NCBI RefSeq assembly: GCF_900113055.1
Contig: NZ_FONZ01000001.1
Span: forward strand, 372,001 to 436,000
Source: Flavimobilis marinus
Lineage (GTDB): Bacteria; Actinomycetota; Actinomycetes; Actinomycetales; Cellulomonadaceae
Direction of reading: 5' to 3'
DNA: 64,000 nucleotides
Part shown: in pieces, positions 1-8,360 of the stretch
Numbering within the stretch: the stretch's first letter is position 1
Layout of the letters: each line of letters begins with the position of its first letter
The notes under the pieces: generated by a model
What the model was told of the DNA's origin: nothing
Database searches by the model: none
Seen by the model: only the letters and a program-made list of their open reading frames with translations
Made by a program: the position numbers and the translations under genes

Positions 1-396
1 CTCCTCGGCGTCGACGGTGACGGCTACGGAACGCTCGTGCTCACTCCGGCGAGCGCCGAGGTCCTCACGGGTGGGCGGAAGGTGCCGCTGCGGCGCGAGC
101 GCGAGCGGCCCGTCCGCACGAGCGCCCGCGGGAGCCGCTCGCGGGCCGCGGCCCCGGAGGCGACGCTCGGGCCGGACGCCACGCGGCGGTTCGAGGCGCT
201 CCGCGCCTGGCGCGCAGCTACGGCCAAGGAGGCCGGCGTGCCCGCGTACGTCGTCTTCCACGACGCGACGCTCCGGGAGATCGCCGAGCGCGTGCCCTCC
301 TCGCTCGCCGAGCTCGGCACGGTCGGCGGCGTGGGCGCCACCAAGCTGGAGAGGTTCGGCGCGGGCGTGCTCGAGGCGCTCGCGGACGCAGGCTGA
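1..396 (+). CDS. recQ: ATP-dependent DNA helicase RecQ, C-terminal part (5' end outside window)
   Basis: Only the last ~131 codons are in the window; the open frame runs in from base 1 with no start. The first residues (GDGYGTLVLT) look like the end of the RQC winged-helix domain. After a basic linker comes an HRDC domain (roughly window codons 59-125) with the familiar signatures WRAATAKEAGVPAYVVFHD, TLREIAERVP and GVGATKLERFG. RecQ unwinds recombination and repair intermediates 3'-5'; the HRDC domain helps bind DNA. Assignment rests on the HRDC and RQC pattern because the helicase motifs lie outside. The stop is followed after 51 bases by the phytochrome gene on the same strand. Confidence 0.88.
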   Translation, partial: LLGVDGDGYGTLVLTPASAEVLTGGRKVPLRRERERPVRTSARGSRSRAAAPEATLGPDATRRFEALRAWRAATAKEAGVPAYVVFHDATLREIAERVPSSLAELGTVGGVGATKLERFGAGVLEALADAG

Positions 397-447
397 GGGG
401 CGCCGGGTAGAGTCGCGACAACTCTGCCGGAAGGGCACCCCTGAGAC

Positions 448-2685
448 ATGAGCATGCTGAACGACCAGCCGGACGCCGCCGTCGCGGACGTGATCCCCTG
501 CGAGGACGAGCCCATCCGCATCCCGGGCTCGGTGCAGCCCCACGGCGTCCTGCTGGCCGTCCGCGGCCACGACCTCACGATCCAGGCCGCGTCGGCGAGC
601 GCGGCGCCGCACCTGGGCTGGACCCCGGAGGAGCTCCTCGGGCGACGTCTCGGTGACGTCCTCGGCGCGGCGGCCGTCGGTGACCTGCGCTGCAGCGACG
701 AGGCCACGGACCCGCGGCGCATCGAGCCGACGCTCGCGGACAGCACGGCCGGGGCGTTCGACCTCCTCAGCCACCGCGTCGGCGACGTGACGATCGTCGA
801 GCTCGAGGCCGCGCTGCCAGCGCCGGGGGAGGCGCCGTCCCGCATGCGAACCTCCCTGCGCGCGCTCCAGGCCGCCGGCACCATCGAGACCCTCACGGCG
901 GTGCTCGCCACCGAGGTGCGCCGGGTCACCGGGTTCGACCGCGTCATGGTCTACCGCTTCGACGCGGACTGGAACGGCGAGGTCGTCGCGGAGGACGCGC
1001 GCGCCGACCTGGACCCGTTCCTCGGCCTGCACTACCCGGCGTCCGACATCCCCGCGCAGGCGCGGGCGCTGTACATGAGCCAGTGGATGCGGTCGATCCC
1101 CGACGCCCGGTACACGCCGAGCCCGCTCGTCCCGCCGGTGCTCGACGGCCAGCCGCTGGACCTGTCGGGCTCCGCGCTGCGCAGCGTCTCGCCGGTGCAC
1201 CTGCAGTACCTGGACAACATGGGCGTCCGCGCCTCGATGTCGGTGTCGATCGTGGTCAACGGCCAGCTCTGGGGCCTCATCGCCTGCCACCACTACGCCG
1301 GTCCGCACTTCCCGAGCGCCACGGCGCGTGGCGTGGCCGAGTTCCTCGGTCGCACCGCGTCCGTCCTGGTCCAGGGCAAGCTCGAGGAGGCCCGGCACCT
1401 GGAGACGCTCGCGATCACCGCCGCGTCCGCGCAGATCACCCGCGCGCTCGCGGCCCAGACCCGTCAGCCCCTCGAGACCCTCACGCACGACGACGCGATG
1501 CTCGAGCTCTTCGGGGGCGTGACCGGTGGAGCCGTGCGCATCCACGGCGAGCTGCGGCTGCTGGGCGCGACGCCGACCATGGCGGACGTCACCGAGCTCT
1601 ACCGCGTGGTCAGCGAACCGGGGCTCGGACCGTTCTCGTCGTCGTCCCTCGTCCGGGATCTCGCGGGCGCAGGCGACGACGTGATCGCGCTCGCCAAGCG
1701 GATCACGCCCACCGCGAGCGGCGTGCTGCTGGTGCCGCTCGGTCGGGGCGAGGACTTCCTCGCGTGGTTCCGCCCCGAGGTCCTGCGCGAGGTGCACTGG
1801 GCCGGAGACCCGGAGGCCAAGGGCCTCGAGGAGACCGACGCCGGCCTGCGGCTGACGCCGCGCGCGTCGTTCAGCGACTGGGTGGAGCGGGTGCGCGGAA
1901 CCGCGCAGGCCTGGCAGCCGGCGGAGGTCGCCGCGGGACAGCGGCTCGCGCAGGACCTCGCGGGCGTGATCTCCCGTCGTGCGGCGGAGGGCAGCCGCAT
2001 CGCCGCGGCCCTCCAGCGCATCGTGCTCACGGAGCACCCGCAGATCCCGGCGGGCTACACCCTGGCCAGCCGGTACCTGCCGAGCGGGCGGGACTACGTG
2101 GGCGGCGACTGGTACGACGTCACCGTCCTCGAGGACGGTCGCGTGGTCTTCATGGTCGGCGACGTCGCGGGGCACGGCATGAGCGTCGCGGCCATCACGG
2201 CGCAGCTGCGCCACGCCCTGCGGGCGCTGCTCGTGCGGGAGGACAGCGCCGCGGCGGCCCTGCGGCAGCTCGGTGCGCTGAGCGCGACGCTGATGCCGGG
2301 TGAGTTCGCGACCGTGAGCGCCGCCGAGCTCGATCCCGCGACCGGCCACGTCCGGGTCAGCAGCGCGGGCCACCTGCCGGCCCTGCGGGTGCGCGCCGAC
2401 GGCACGGCGGCGTACCTGGACCGCGACCAGGGGCCGGCGCTGGGCCTCGGGATGACGGCCGAGTACGGCGAGGTGGCGCTCGAGCTCGAGCCGGGTGACG
2501 CTGTCGTGCTGTTCAGCGACGGGCTCGTGGAGGAGCGCGGCACCGCGATCATGGACTCCCTCGCGCAGCTGTGCGCACGCGCCGCAGAGATCGGCCCGGA
2601 CCCGGAGGCCCTGTGCGAGGGCCTGATCGCCGCCGGTCCGGTGACCCCCGACGACGTCACGGTCCTGGCCTTCCGGCGCGACTAG
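448..2685 (+). CDS. bacteriophytochrome fused to a PP2C/SpoIIE-type phosphatase
   Basis: A 745-residue red/far-red photosensor whose output is a serine/threonine phosphatase domain instead of the usual histidine kinase. The N-terminal PAS part carries the canonical CEDEPIRIPGSVQPHG block, with Cys18 at the usual bilin-attachment position. The GAF part has PASDIPAQAR (from ~197) and the SMSVSIVVNGQLWGLIACHHY strand. The PHY part has the tongue-like FLAWFRPEVLREVHWAGDP. From ~530 to the end follows a PPM domain with GGDWYDV, FMVGDVAGHGM and a GDAVVLFSDGLVEER block. Known phosphatases of this type often act on anti-sigma-factor antagonists, so light control of a partner-switch is a reasonable inference. 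No heme oxygenase gene is visible nearby. Confidence 0.92.
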   Translation: MSMLNDQPDAAVADVIPCEDEPIRIPGSVQPHGVLLAVRGHDLTIQAASASAAPHLGWTPEELLGRRLGDVLGAAAVGDLRCSDEATDPRRIEPTLADSTAGAFDLLSHRVGDVTIVELEAALPAPGEAPSRMRTSLRALQAAGTIETLTAVLATEVRRVTGFDRVMVYRFDADWNGEVVAEDARADLDPFLGLHYPASDIPAQARALYMSQWMRSIPDARYTPSPLVPPVLDGQPLDLSGSALRSVSPVHLQYLDNMGVRASMSVSIVVNGQLWGLIACHHYAGPHFPSATARGVAEFLGRTASVLVQGKLEEARHLETLAITAASAQITRALAAQTRQPLETLTHDDAMLELFGGVTGGAVRIHGELRLLGATPTMADVTELYRVVSEPGLGPFSSSSLVRDLAGAGDDVIALAKRITPTASGVLLVPLGRGEDFLAWFRPEVLREVHWAGDPEAKGLEETDAGLRLTPRASFSDWVERVRGTAQAWQPAEVAAGQRLAQDLAGVISRRAAEGSRIAAALQRIVLTEHPQIPAGYTLASRYLPSGRDYVGGDWYDVTVLEDGRVVFMVGDVAGHGMSVAAITAQLRHALRALLVREDSAAAALRQLGALSATLMPGEFATVSAAELDPATGHVRVSSAGHLPALRVRADGTAAYLDRDQGPALGLGMTAEYGEVALELEPGDAVVLFSDGLVEERGTAIMDSLAQLCARAAEIGPDPEALCEGLIAAGPVTPDDVTVLAFRRD

Positions 2686-2695
2686 CGGCGCCGGG

Positions 2696-4354
2696 TCAGG
2701 CGAGCGCGGCCGCGGCGGCGCGCGCGGTGAAGAGGCAGCCCGCGAGGAACGTGCCCTCGAGGGCCCGCTCGCCGTGGATCCCGCCGCCCCCGAAGCCCGC
2801 CGCCTCACCGACCGCGTAGAGGCCGGGGAGCACCGAGCCGTCGGGCCTCAGCACGCGGGCGTCGGTGTCCGTGTGGAGCCCGCCGAGGGTCTTGCGGGTC
2901 AGCACCCGCAGCCGCACGGCGAGCAGAGGTCCGTCGTCGGGCGTCGTCATCGGGCGGGGCGGGCTTACCCGGATGGCCCGGTCGACGAGGTACTCCCGCG
3001 CTCGCGCGGTCGCGACGACCTGAGGGTCCTTGCCCAGACCGCTGCTCACCTGGGCGTCGCGCAGCGCGACGAGCCGTTCCAGCGCGTCGGCGTCCACCCG
3101 GTCCTCGCCCGTGAGCGCGTTCATCCCGGCGGCGAGCGCGCGTGGAGTCGGGGCCCACACGAAGTCCGGGGACGTCTCGGCGAACCGGGCCACGGGCCCG
3201 ACCGCCCGCGGCAGCACCCGGGACAGCAGGAGCCGGACGTCCTTGCCGGTGAGGTCGGGGTTCTGGTCGGAGCCGGACAGGGCGAACTCGGCCTCCATGA
3301 TCGCGCGGTTGAGCACGAACCAGGAGTAGGAGTCGCCGCGACCGGTGATGTGCCGCAGCGCGCCGAGGGAGTCGAACCCGGGGAACAGCGGCGCGGGGAG
3401 GCGGCCGCCGTCGGCGTCGAGCCACAGGGAGCTCGGCCCCGGCAGGATGCGCACCCCGTGGTGCGACCACACCGGGTCGGCCATCGCGATGCCCTCGGGG
3501 TAGTGCCACATGCGGTCGCTGTGCACGAGGTCCGCGCCGGCCGCGACGGCCCGGGCGAGCAGCTCGCCGTCGGTCGAGTCGGGGACGCCGGACAGCATCG
3601 CGTCCGGAAGCTGCCCGGCGGTCGCGGGCCAGCACGCGCGGACCAGGTCGTGGTTCGCGCCGATCCCCCCGGAGGCGATGACGACGGCGTCGGCGGCCAG
3701 CTCGACCTCGCGCACGACGGCGCGGGACGACGGCGTCCCGCGCGGGGCGTCGTCGGGCGTGAGCACCTCGACGCGCACGCCCGTGACGGCGCCGTCGGTC
3801 GTGACGAGCCCGACGACGCGGTGGCGGAACAGCACCCGGAGCGTCCCGGCGCGGTTCGCCTCGTGCGCGGCGGCGACGAACGGCGTGAGGATCGCGGGCC
3901 CGGTGCCCCAGGTGATGTGGAATCGCGGCACGCTGTTCCCGTGGCCGCCGGCGAGGTGCCCGCCGCGCTCGGCCCACTGGACGAGCGGGAACCAGCGCAC
4001 GCCCATGCCGTGCAGCCAGTCGCGCAGCGGCCCGGAGGCGAACTCGACGAACCGCTCCGCCCAGGCGTAGCCGTGCCGGTCGGGTCCTTCGCCGCGCTCG
4101 GCGCCCGGCGCGAACTGCGCGGAGCCGAGCCAGTCGGTGAGGGCGAGGTTGGCGTCGTCGTGCACGCCGAGGCGGCGCTGCTCGGGCGAGCCGACGAGGA
4201 ACAGTCCGCCGAACGACCACCAGGCCTGCCCGCCGAGCGAAGCCTCGGGCTCGGTGTCGAGCAGGGTGACGCGACGCCCGCGGCGGGCGAGCTCGGTCGC
4301 GGTGGCGAGGCCGGACAGGCCTGCGCCGATGACGATGACGTCGGTGTCGGCCAT
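2696..4354 (-). CDS. FAD-binding dehydrogenase (fumarate reductase/KstD-like fold)
   Basis: A 552-residue flavoprotein. The N-terminus has the Rossmann FAD signature VIVIGAGLSGLATATELARRG with the acidic residue after the second strand (LLDTE). The C-terminus has the second FAD-contact block, LYAVGEAAGFGGGGIHGERALEGTFLAGC, typical of a family annotated simply as 'FAD-binding dehydrogenase' that is related to 3-ketosteroid dehydrogenases. It would oxidise or reduce an unsaturated bond in an unknown substrate. It converges with the phytochrome gene (10 bases apart) and diverges from ohrR, with the ohrR palindrome only ~35 bases upstream of its start, so shared regulation is possible but unproven. 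Confidence 0.85.
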   Translation of the reverse strand: MADTDVIVIGAGLSGLATATELARRGRRVTLLDTEPEASLGGQAWWSFGGLFLVGSPEQRRLGVHDDANLALTDWLGSAQFAPGAERGEGPDRHGYAWAERFVEFASGPLRDWLHGMGVRWFPLVQWAERGGHLAGGHGNSVPRFHITWGTGPAILTPFVAAAHEANRAGTLRVLFRHRVVGLVTTDGAVTGVRVEVLTPDDAPRGTPSSRAVVREVELAADAVVIASGGIGANHDLVRACWPATAGQLPDAMLSGVPDSTDGELLARAVAAGADLVHSDRMWHYPEGIAMADPVWSHHGVRILPGPSSLWLDADGGRLPAPLFPGFDSLGALRHITGRGDSYSWFVLNRAIMEAEFALSGSDQNPDLTGKDVRLLLSRVLPRAVGPVARFAETSPDFVWAPTPRALAAGMNALTGEDRVDADALERLVALRDAQVSSGLGKDPQVVATARAREYLVDRAIRVSPPRPMTTPDDGPLLAVRLRVLTRKTLGGLHTDTDARVLRPDGSVLPGLYAVGEAAGFGGGGIHGERALEGTFLAGCLFTARAAAAALA

Positions 4355-4388
4355 GGTCGGACCCTAGCGGCGCTCCTGCTCAACATCT

Positions 4389-4418
4389 ATTGTGCACAAT
4401 CAAGTTGCACGCTACGGT
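4389..4418 (+). promoter_or_regulatory. ohrR promoter with overlapping 12-bp operator palindrome
   Basis: ATTGTGCACAAT (4389-4400) is a perfect palindrome. Its right-hand side overlaps a -35-like TTGTGC (4390-4395), which is 17 bases from a -10-like TACGGT (4413-4418). Transcription would begin at about 4425, on the ATG at 4426, so the ohrR message is probably leaderless. A dimeric MarR/OhrR repressor binding here would block polymerase directly. The site lies in the divergent gap with the FAD dehydrogenase. Palindrome and spacing are read from sequence; function is inferred. Confidence 0.6.
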
Positions 4419-4425
4419 GATGGAG

Positions 4426-4902
4426 ATGGAAGCCCCGACCGACCCCCTCGCGCTGGACTCCCAGCTCTGCTTCGCCCTGTACAGCTCGCAGAAGACCCTC
4501 ACCGCGGCCTACCGCGACCTGCTGGCCCCGCTCGGGCTGACCTACCCCCAGTACCTCGTCATGCTCGCGCTGTGGGAGCACGACGGCGTCACGGTCTCCC
4601 GCCTGGGCGAGCGTCTGGGGCTGGACAGCGGCACCCTCTCGCCGCTGCTCAAGCGCCTCGAGGCCGCCGGGCGCGTGGAGCGCCGGCGGGCGTCCGACGA
4701 CGAGCGCCTCGTCCACGTGCACCTCACCGAGGCGGGGCGTGCGCTGCGCGCCGGCGCGCTCGGCATCCCCGCGTCGCTCGATGCGCGCATGGGGCTCGAC
4801 CGCGACGAGGGCGCGACGCTGCACCGCCTGCTCACCAAGATCTGCTCGACCAACCCGGCCCGCCCGTCCGGGCAGCCTCGTCCCGAAGGAGAAACGCCAT
4901 GA
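4426..4902 (+). CDS. ohrR: organic hydroperoxide sensor OhrR (MarR family)
   Basis: A 158-residue winged-helix repressor that senses organic peroxides. The ATG at 4426 was chosen because it matches the leaderless promoter and places the single reactive cysteine at residue 15 in QLCFALYSSQK, as in one-cysteine OhrR proteins; longer upstream starts would overlap the operator. The core LTYPQYLVMLALWE, the helix LGLDSGTLSPLLKRLEAAG and the wing RRRASDDERLVHVHLTE are all family hallmarks. Oxidation of the cysteine releases OhrR from DNA and induces ohr. The stop overlaps the ohr start (ATGA), so the two are translationally coupled and autoregulated as one operon. Confidence 0.93.
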   Translation: MEAPTDPLALDSQLCFALYSSQKTLTAAYRDLLAPLGLTYPQYLVMLALWEHDGVTVSRLGERLGLDSGTLSPLLKRLEAAGRVERRRASDDERLVHVHLTEAGRALRAGALGIPASLDARMGLDRDEGATLHRLLTKICSTNPARPSGQPRPEGETP

Positions 4903-5321
4903 ACCCGATCTACACCGCCGAGGCGCTCGCGACCGGAGGCGGCCGCAACGGCCACGTCACGACCACCGACGGTCGCGTCGACCTCGAGCTGGCGATCCCC
5001 AAGCCCATGGGCGGGTCCGGTGAGGGCTCCAACCCTGAGCAGCTCTTCGCCGCCGGCTACGCGGCCTGCTTCCACAGCGCGCTGCAGGCTGCGGCCCGTG
5101 AGCAGAAGGTGACGATCGAAGGCTCGAGCGTGGGCGCCCAGGTCCACATCGGCACGCTCGACGGCGGCGCGTTCGGCCTCGCGGTCACGCTCGAGGTCGT
5201 CCTGCCGGACGTCCCCGAGGACACCGCACGGACCCTCGCGGACCGCGCCCACCAGATCTGCCCCTACTCGAACGCGACCCGCGGCAACATCGAGGTCCAG
5301 GTCAACGTCGTCGAGGACTGA
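4899..5321 (+). CDS. ohr: organic hydroperoxide resistance thiol peroxidase Ohr
   Basis: A 140-residue OsmC/Ohr-family enzyme that reduces organic hydroperoxides to alcohols in the cytosol, usually with lipoylated proteins as electron donors. The two catalytic cysteines are in their normal settings: AACFHSAL near residue 60 and ICPYSNATRGNIEV near 125. The N-terminus (IYTAEALATGGGRNGHV) and length match the family. It starts at the ATG of the ATGA overlap with ohrR, behind an AAGGAG ribosome-binding site. Confidence 0.96.
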   Translation: MNPIYTAEALATGGGRNGHVTTTDGRVDLELAIPKPMGGSGEGSNPEQLFAAGYAACFHSALQAAAREQKVTIEGSSVGAQVHIGTLDGGAFGLAVTLEVVLPDVPEDTARTLADRAHQICPYSNATRGNIEVQVNVVED

Positions 5322-5363
5322 CCGCCCCTCTCCTCCGCCCGCCCTTCCTGGTTGGATGGGGGG

Positions 5364-5966
5364 ATGGGACGGACCAGGGTCGGGCGCGTCGAGGTGATCA
5401 GCGGGCCGATGTTCGCGGGCAAGACCGAAGAGCTGCTGCGCCGCGTGCGCCGCGCCCAGGTGGGGGGCCGCGAGGTCGAGGTGCTCAGTCACGTCCTCGA
5501 CACCCGTCGGGGCACCGGCACCGTCAGCACCCACTCCGGGCTCAGCATCCCGTCGCGGACCGTCGCCGACGCCGAGGAGATCGAGCGAGTCGTCGCCGCG
5601 CGCCCCACCCTCGACCTCCTCGCGGTCGACGAGGGCCACTTCTACGGCCCTGACCTCCTCGGGACCGTCATGCGCGTGGCGGACCGCGGCCTCCTGGTCG
5701 TCGTCGCCGGCCTCGACGTCACGTTCGACGCCCGTCCGTTCGAGCCCATGGCGTCGATCGCGGCGCTCGCGGACTCCGCCGACCGCCTGACCGCAGTGTG
5801 CTCGCAGTGCGGCGCCGACGCCCCCTTCCACGAGCGCCTCTCCCGTCCCGCAGCGGACCCGCGTGTCACGACGGGCGAGCACGTCGGCGGCGCCGAGGCC
5901 TACCGCGCCGTGTGCCGCGACCACCTCACAGCCCCGTGGTGGCGCGCGACGGGGGCGGCCGCGTGA
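5364..5966 (+). CDS. tdk: thymidine kinase
   Basis: A 200-residue type II thymidine kinase that phosphorylates thymidine with ATP in the salvage pathway. The P-loop GPMFAGKTEELLRR is at residues ~14-27, the acidic VDEGHFYG (Walker B/lasso entry) follows in the middle, and the zinc-binding cysteines are in CSQCG and in AYRAVCRDH near the C-terminus. The ATG at 5364 follows a G-rich ribosome-binding stretch; a TTG at 5352 is an alternative. The stop overlaps the GTG of the next kinase gene by four bases. Confidence 0.93.
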   Translation: MGRTRVGRVEVISGPMFAGKTEELLRRVRRAQVGGREVEVLSHVLDTRRGTGTVSTHSGLSIPSRTVADAEEIERVVAARPTLDLLAVDEGHFYGPDLLGTVMRVADRGLLVVVAGLDVTFDARPFEPMASIAALADSADRLTAVCSQCGADAPFHERLSRPAADPRVTTGEHVGGAEAYRAVCRDHLTAPWWRATGAAA

Positions 5967-7501
5967 GCGCAGAGACCGCCTGGCCCCGCCCGGCCCAGGT
6001 CATCGTCGGGGTCGACGTCGGTACAACCGCCGCGAAGGTGGTCGGCTTCGGCGTCGGCTCCCCGTGGCGGCACGTGGCCGTGCGCGAGTACCCGCTGCTC
6101 GAGCCCGTGCCCGGCCACCGCGTCCAGGACCCGGAGACCGTCTGGGCCGCGACGGCGAGCGCGCTGTCCGACGTCGTCGCGGCAGCCTCGGGGGCCGACG
6201 TCCTCGCGCTGTCGGTGAGCACCGCGATGCACGGCCTGATCGGGCTCGACGCGACGATGCACCCCGTGACGCCGCTGGTGACCTGGGCCGACGCTCGCGC
6301 CACGGAGGTCTCGCGGCGGCTGCGGGCCGACGGCCTCGGCCCCGAGCTGCACCAGCGCAGCGGCACTCCCGTGCACCCGATGTCGCCGTTGACCAAGCTC
6401 GTGTGGTTCCGCGAGCACGAGCCCGACGTCTGGGCGCGCGCCCGCTGGTGGGTCGGGCTCAAGGACTACGTGCTGCTCCGCCTCACCGGGACCCTCGTCA
6501 CGGAGCTGTCCTCGGCGTCGGGCACCGGACTGCTCGACATGCCCCGGCGCGAGTGGAGCGAGCCGTCGCTCGCCGTCGCCGGCGTCAGCCCGGACCAGCT
6601 CCCGGACATCCTGCCGACGACCGCGACCCTCGGCCTGTCCCGCGCCACGGCGTCGCGAGTCGGGCTGCCGGTGAACACCCCCGTTGTCGTCGGCGCTGCG
6701 GACGGCCCCCTCGGGAACCTCGGCACCGACGCGATGGCCCCCGGCGTCGTCGGCCTGTCGCTCGGCACGTCCGGGGCCGCGCGCATGATCGTCGACGCGC
6801 CCCCGGCCGTGCTCGACCCGTCGCTGTTCTGCTACGCGCTCACCGACACCGCGTGGGCGGTCGGCGGTGCCGTGAGCAACGGTGGGATCGTCGTGCGCTG
6901 GGCTGGCCAGGCGCTCGCGCCCGACCTGCGCTCCCTCCCGGACGGGCCGACGGCGGACGAGCGGCTCCTCGAGCTGGCCGCCACCGTGCCGCCGGGCGCC
7001 GACGGCCTGGTGATGCTGCCCTACCTGCTGTCCGAACGTGCGCCGCTGTGGGACCCGGACCTCACCGGCGCGTTCCTCGGGCTGCGGCGCAGCCACACCC
7101 GCGGGCACCTCGTGCGTGCCGCGGTCGAGGGCGTCGCGCTGCAGCTGACCGCGATCGTCGAGCACATCGACCAGATCCAGCCCGTCACGTCCGTCCGCGC
7201 GACGGGCGGCGCCTTCCGGGCCCCGCTGTGGCGGGAGATCATGGCGGCGACCACGGGCCGGCCGTTCCACGCCGTCGGTGCCGCGGAGGGGTCGGCCCTC
7301 GGGGCGGCCGCCCTCGGGCTGCACGCGCTCGGCCGGGCCCCGGTGCTCGCCGACGCGCCGGCCCTGCTGCGGGCACCCGGCGCTCCCGACGCGGAGGAGG
7401 TCGCCGTGACCCCGGAGCTCGTGGCCGCCTACGCCGCGAGTCGCCGGCTCCTGCCCGAGCGCATCGCGGCCCTCCAGGTGGTGGCGGGCCTGTTCGCTTG
7501 A
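5963..7501 (+). CDS. gntK: FGGY-family carbohydrate kinase, probably gluconokinase
   Basis: A 512-residue sugar kinase of the ASKHA fold. Phosphate 1 (VGVDVGTTAAKVVGF), the conserved STAMHGLIGLD, TWADARA, GTPVHPMSPLTKLVW and VGLKDYVLLRLTG blocks, and the C-terminal ATGGAFRAPLWREIMA resemble Bacillus-type gluconokinase more than xylulokinase or glycerol kinase. It would make 6-phosphogluconate for the pentose phosphate pathway. GTG 5963 was chosen because it overlaps the tdk stop (GTGA) and starts just before the conserved domain; the longer open frame upstream is shadow. No gluconate transporter is adjacent, so the substrate is inferred from sequence style only. Confidence 0.85.
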   Translation: MSAETAWPRPAQVIVGVDVGTTAAKVVGFGVGSPWRHVAVREYPLLEPVPGHRVQDPETVWAATASALSDVVAAASGADVLALSVSTAMHGLIGLDATMHPVTPLVTWADARATEVSRRLRADGLGPELHQRSGTPVHPMSPLTKLVWFREHEPDVWARARWWVGLKDYVLLRLTGTLVTELSSASGTGLLDMPRREWSEPSLAVAGVSPDQLPDILPTTATLGLSRATASRVGLPVNTPVVVGAADGPLGNLGTDAMAPGVVGLSLGTSGAARMIVDAPPAVLDPSLFCYALTDTAWAVGGAVSNGGIVVRWAGQALAPDLRSLPDGPTADERLLELAATVPPGADGLVMLPYLLSERAPLWDPDLTGAFLGLRRSHTRGHLVRAAVEGVALQLTAIVEHIDQIQPVTSVRATGGAFRAPLWREIMAATTGRPFHAVGAAEGSALGAAALGLHALGRAPVLADAPALLRAPGAPDAEEVAVTPELVAAYAASRRLLPERIAALQVVAGLFA

Positions 7502-7605
7502 CGCGGAGCGCCCTGCTCGCGGTGCGGTGGCGTAGGTTCGCACGAGAGTGCGATTCTGTCCTGGCGCAACAGCGTCGAGGCGGCGCAGCGGAACGGAGGT
7601 CGGTC

Positions 7606-8271
7606 ATGTCGGTCGCGGGATACTTGCACGAGTTCGCGGTCCGGTCCGTCGCCGTGTTGGGCGGGAACGTCGAGACCAGCATCCTGCTGCGCTACCGCGG
7701 GGTCAGCATGCGCGCGGCGAGCAGCAACGCGGCGGCGGCGCGGTGCGACCAGGTGGAGGCGCGCTCCGGGGAAGGGCTGTGCGTCGACGCGATGGACTCC
7801 GGAGACCTCCTGATCGTGCGTGACCTCGCGTCCGAGGTGCGGTGGCGGGACTGGCGCGAGGCTGCGGCGAAGGAGGGGTTCGTCACCGCAGCCGCCGTCC
7901 CCGCGGAGATCCTCGAGGGGATGAGCCTCGCGCTCAACGTCTACTCGCGAAGCCCCATCGACTGGACCGAGGAGGTCCAGCAGGTGATCGGTGCCTATGC
8001 GGAGCTGGCTGCGGCAGCGGTCCGGCTGCACCTCGAGCGGGAGCCCGCAGAGCTGGAGAGCGAATTGGCGAGCGAACCGAGCGGTGCCGATGACCCCGGC
8101 GTCGTGGAGCGAGCCGTCGGCGCGATCATGCACGCCAACGGCTGCCGGGCCGAGGAGGCCCGGGAGCTGATCGCGACGTCGGCGCAGAACGCGGAACTGA
8201 GCCAGCGCGCCGTCGCGCTGACGATCCTGCGCGCGCTCGTCCCGGGCGAGGGCGACCGCACGACGGTCTGA
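7606..8271 (+). CDS. GAF-ANTAR domain RNA-binding regulator
   Basis: A 221-residue actinobacterial regulator with an N-terminal GAF-like sensor (about 1-145) and a C-terminal ANTAR helix bundle (about 160-215; VVERAVGAIMHANGCRAEEARELI, then QRAVALTILRAL). ANTAR proteins bind paired hairpins in nascent mRNA and prevent termination; the GAF part would sense a ligand or redox state. A GGAGGT ribosome-binding site lies 5 bases before the ATG. A compact GC hairpin follows the stop (8283-8302). Target transcripts cannot be read from this window. Confidence 0.85.
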   Translation: MSVAGYLHEFAVRSVAVLGGNVETSILLRYRGVSMRAASSNAAAARCDQVEARSGEGLCVDAMDSGDLLIVRDLASEVRWRDWREAAAKEGFVTAAAVPAEILEGMSLALNVYSRSPIDWTEEVQQVIGAYAELAAAAVRLHLEREPAELESELASEPSGADDPGVVERAVGAIMHANGCRAEEARELIATSAQNAELSQRAVALTILRALVPGEGDRTTV

Positions 8272-8282
8272 TCGCGGTCGGC

Positions 8283-8302
8283 ACCGGGCCGACGGGCCCG
8301 GT
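8283..8302 (+). terminator. GC-rich hairpin after the GAF-ANTAR gene
   Basis: ACCGGGCC / GGCCCGGT form an 8-bp perfect stem with a GACG loop just past the stop at 8271. There is no T-tract, as is common for terminator-like hairpins in high-GC actinobacteria. The 15-base stretch beginning CGGTCGGCACC is also directly repeated across it. Confidence 0.45.
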
Positions 8303-8360
8303 CGGCACCGGGCGTGAATCAGTTCGCCTGGAACGCCTGCGTGGCCCCACACTCGTCTGC

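Noticed and set aside
4390-4425. Longer N-terminus for OhrR beginning MCTIKLHATV
   Set aside because: It would lie on the operator and promoter and put the reactive cysteine at 27 instead of 15.
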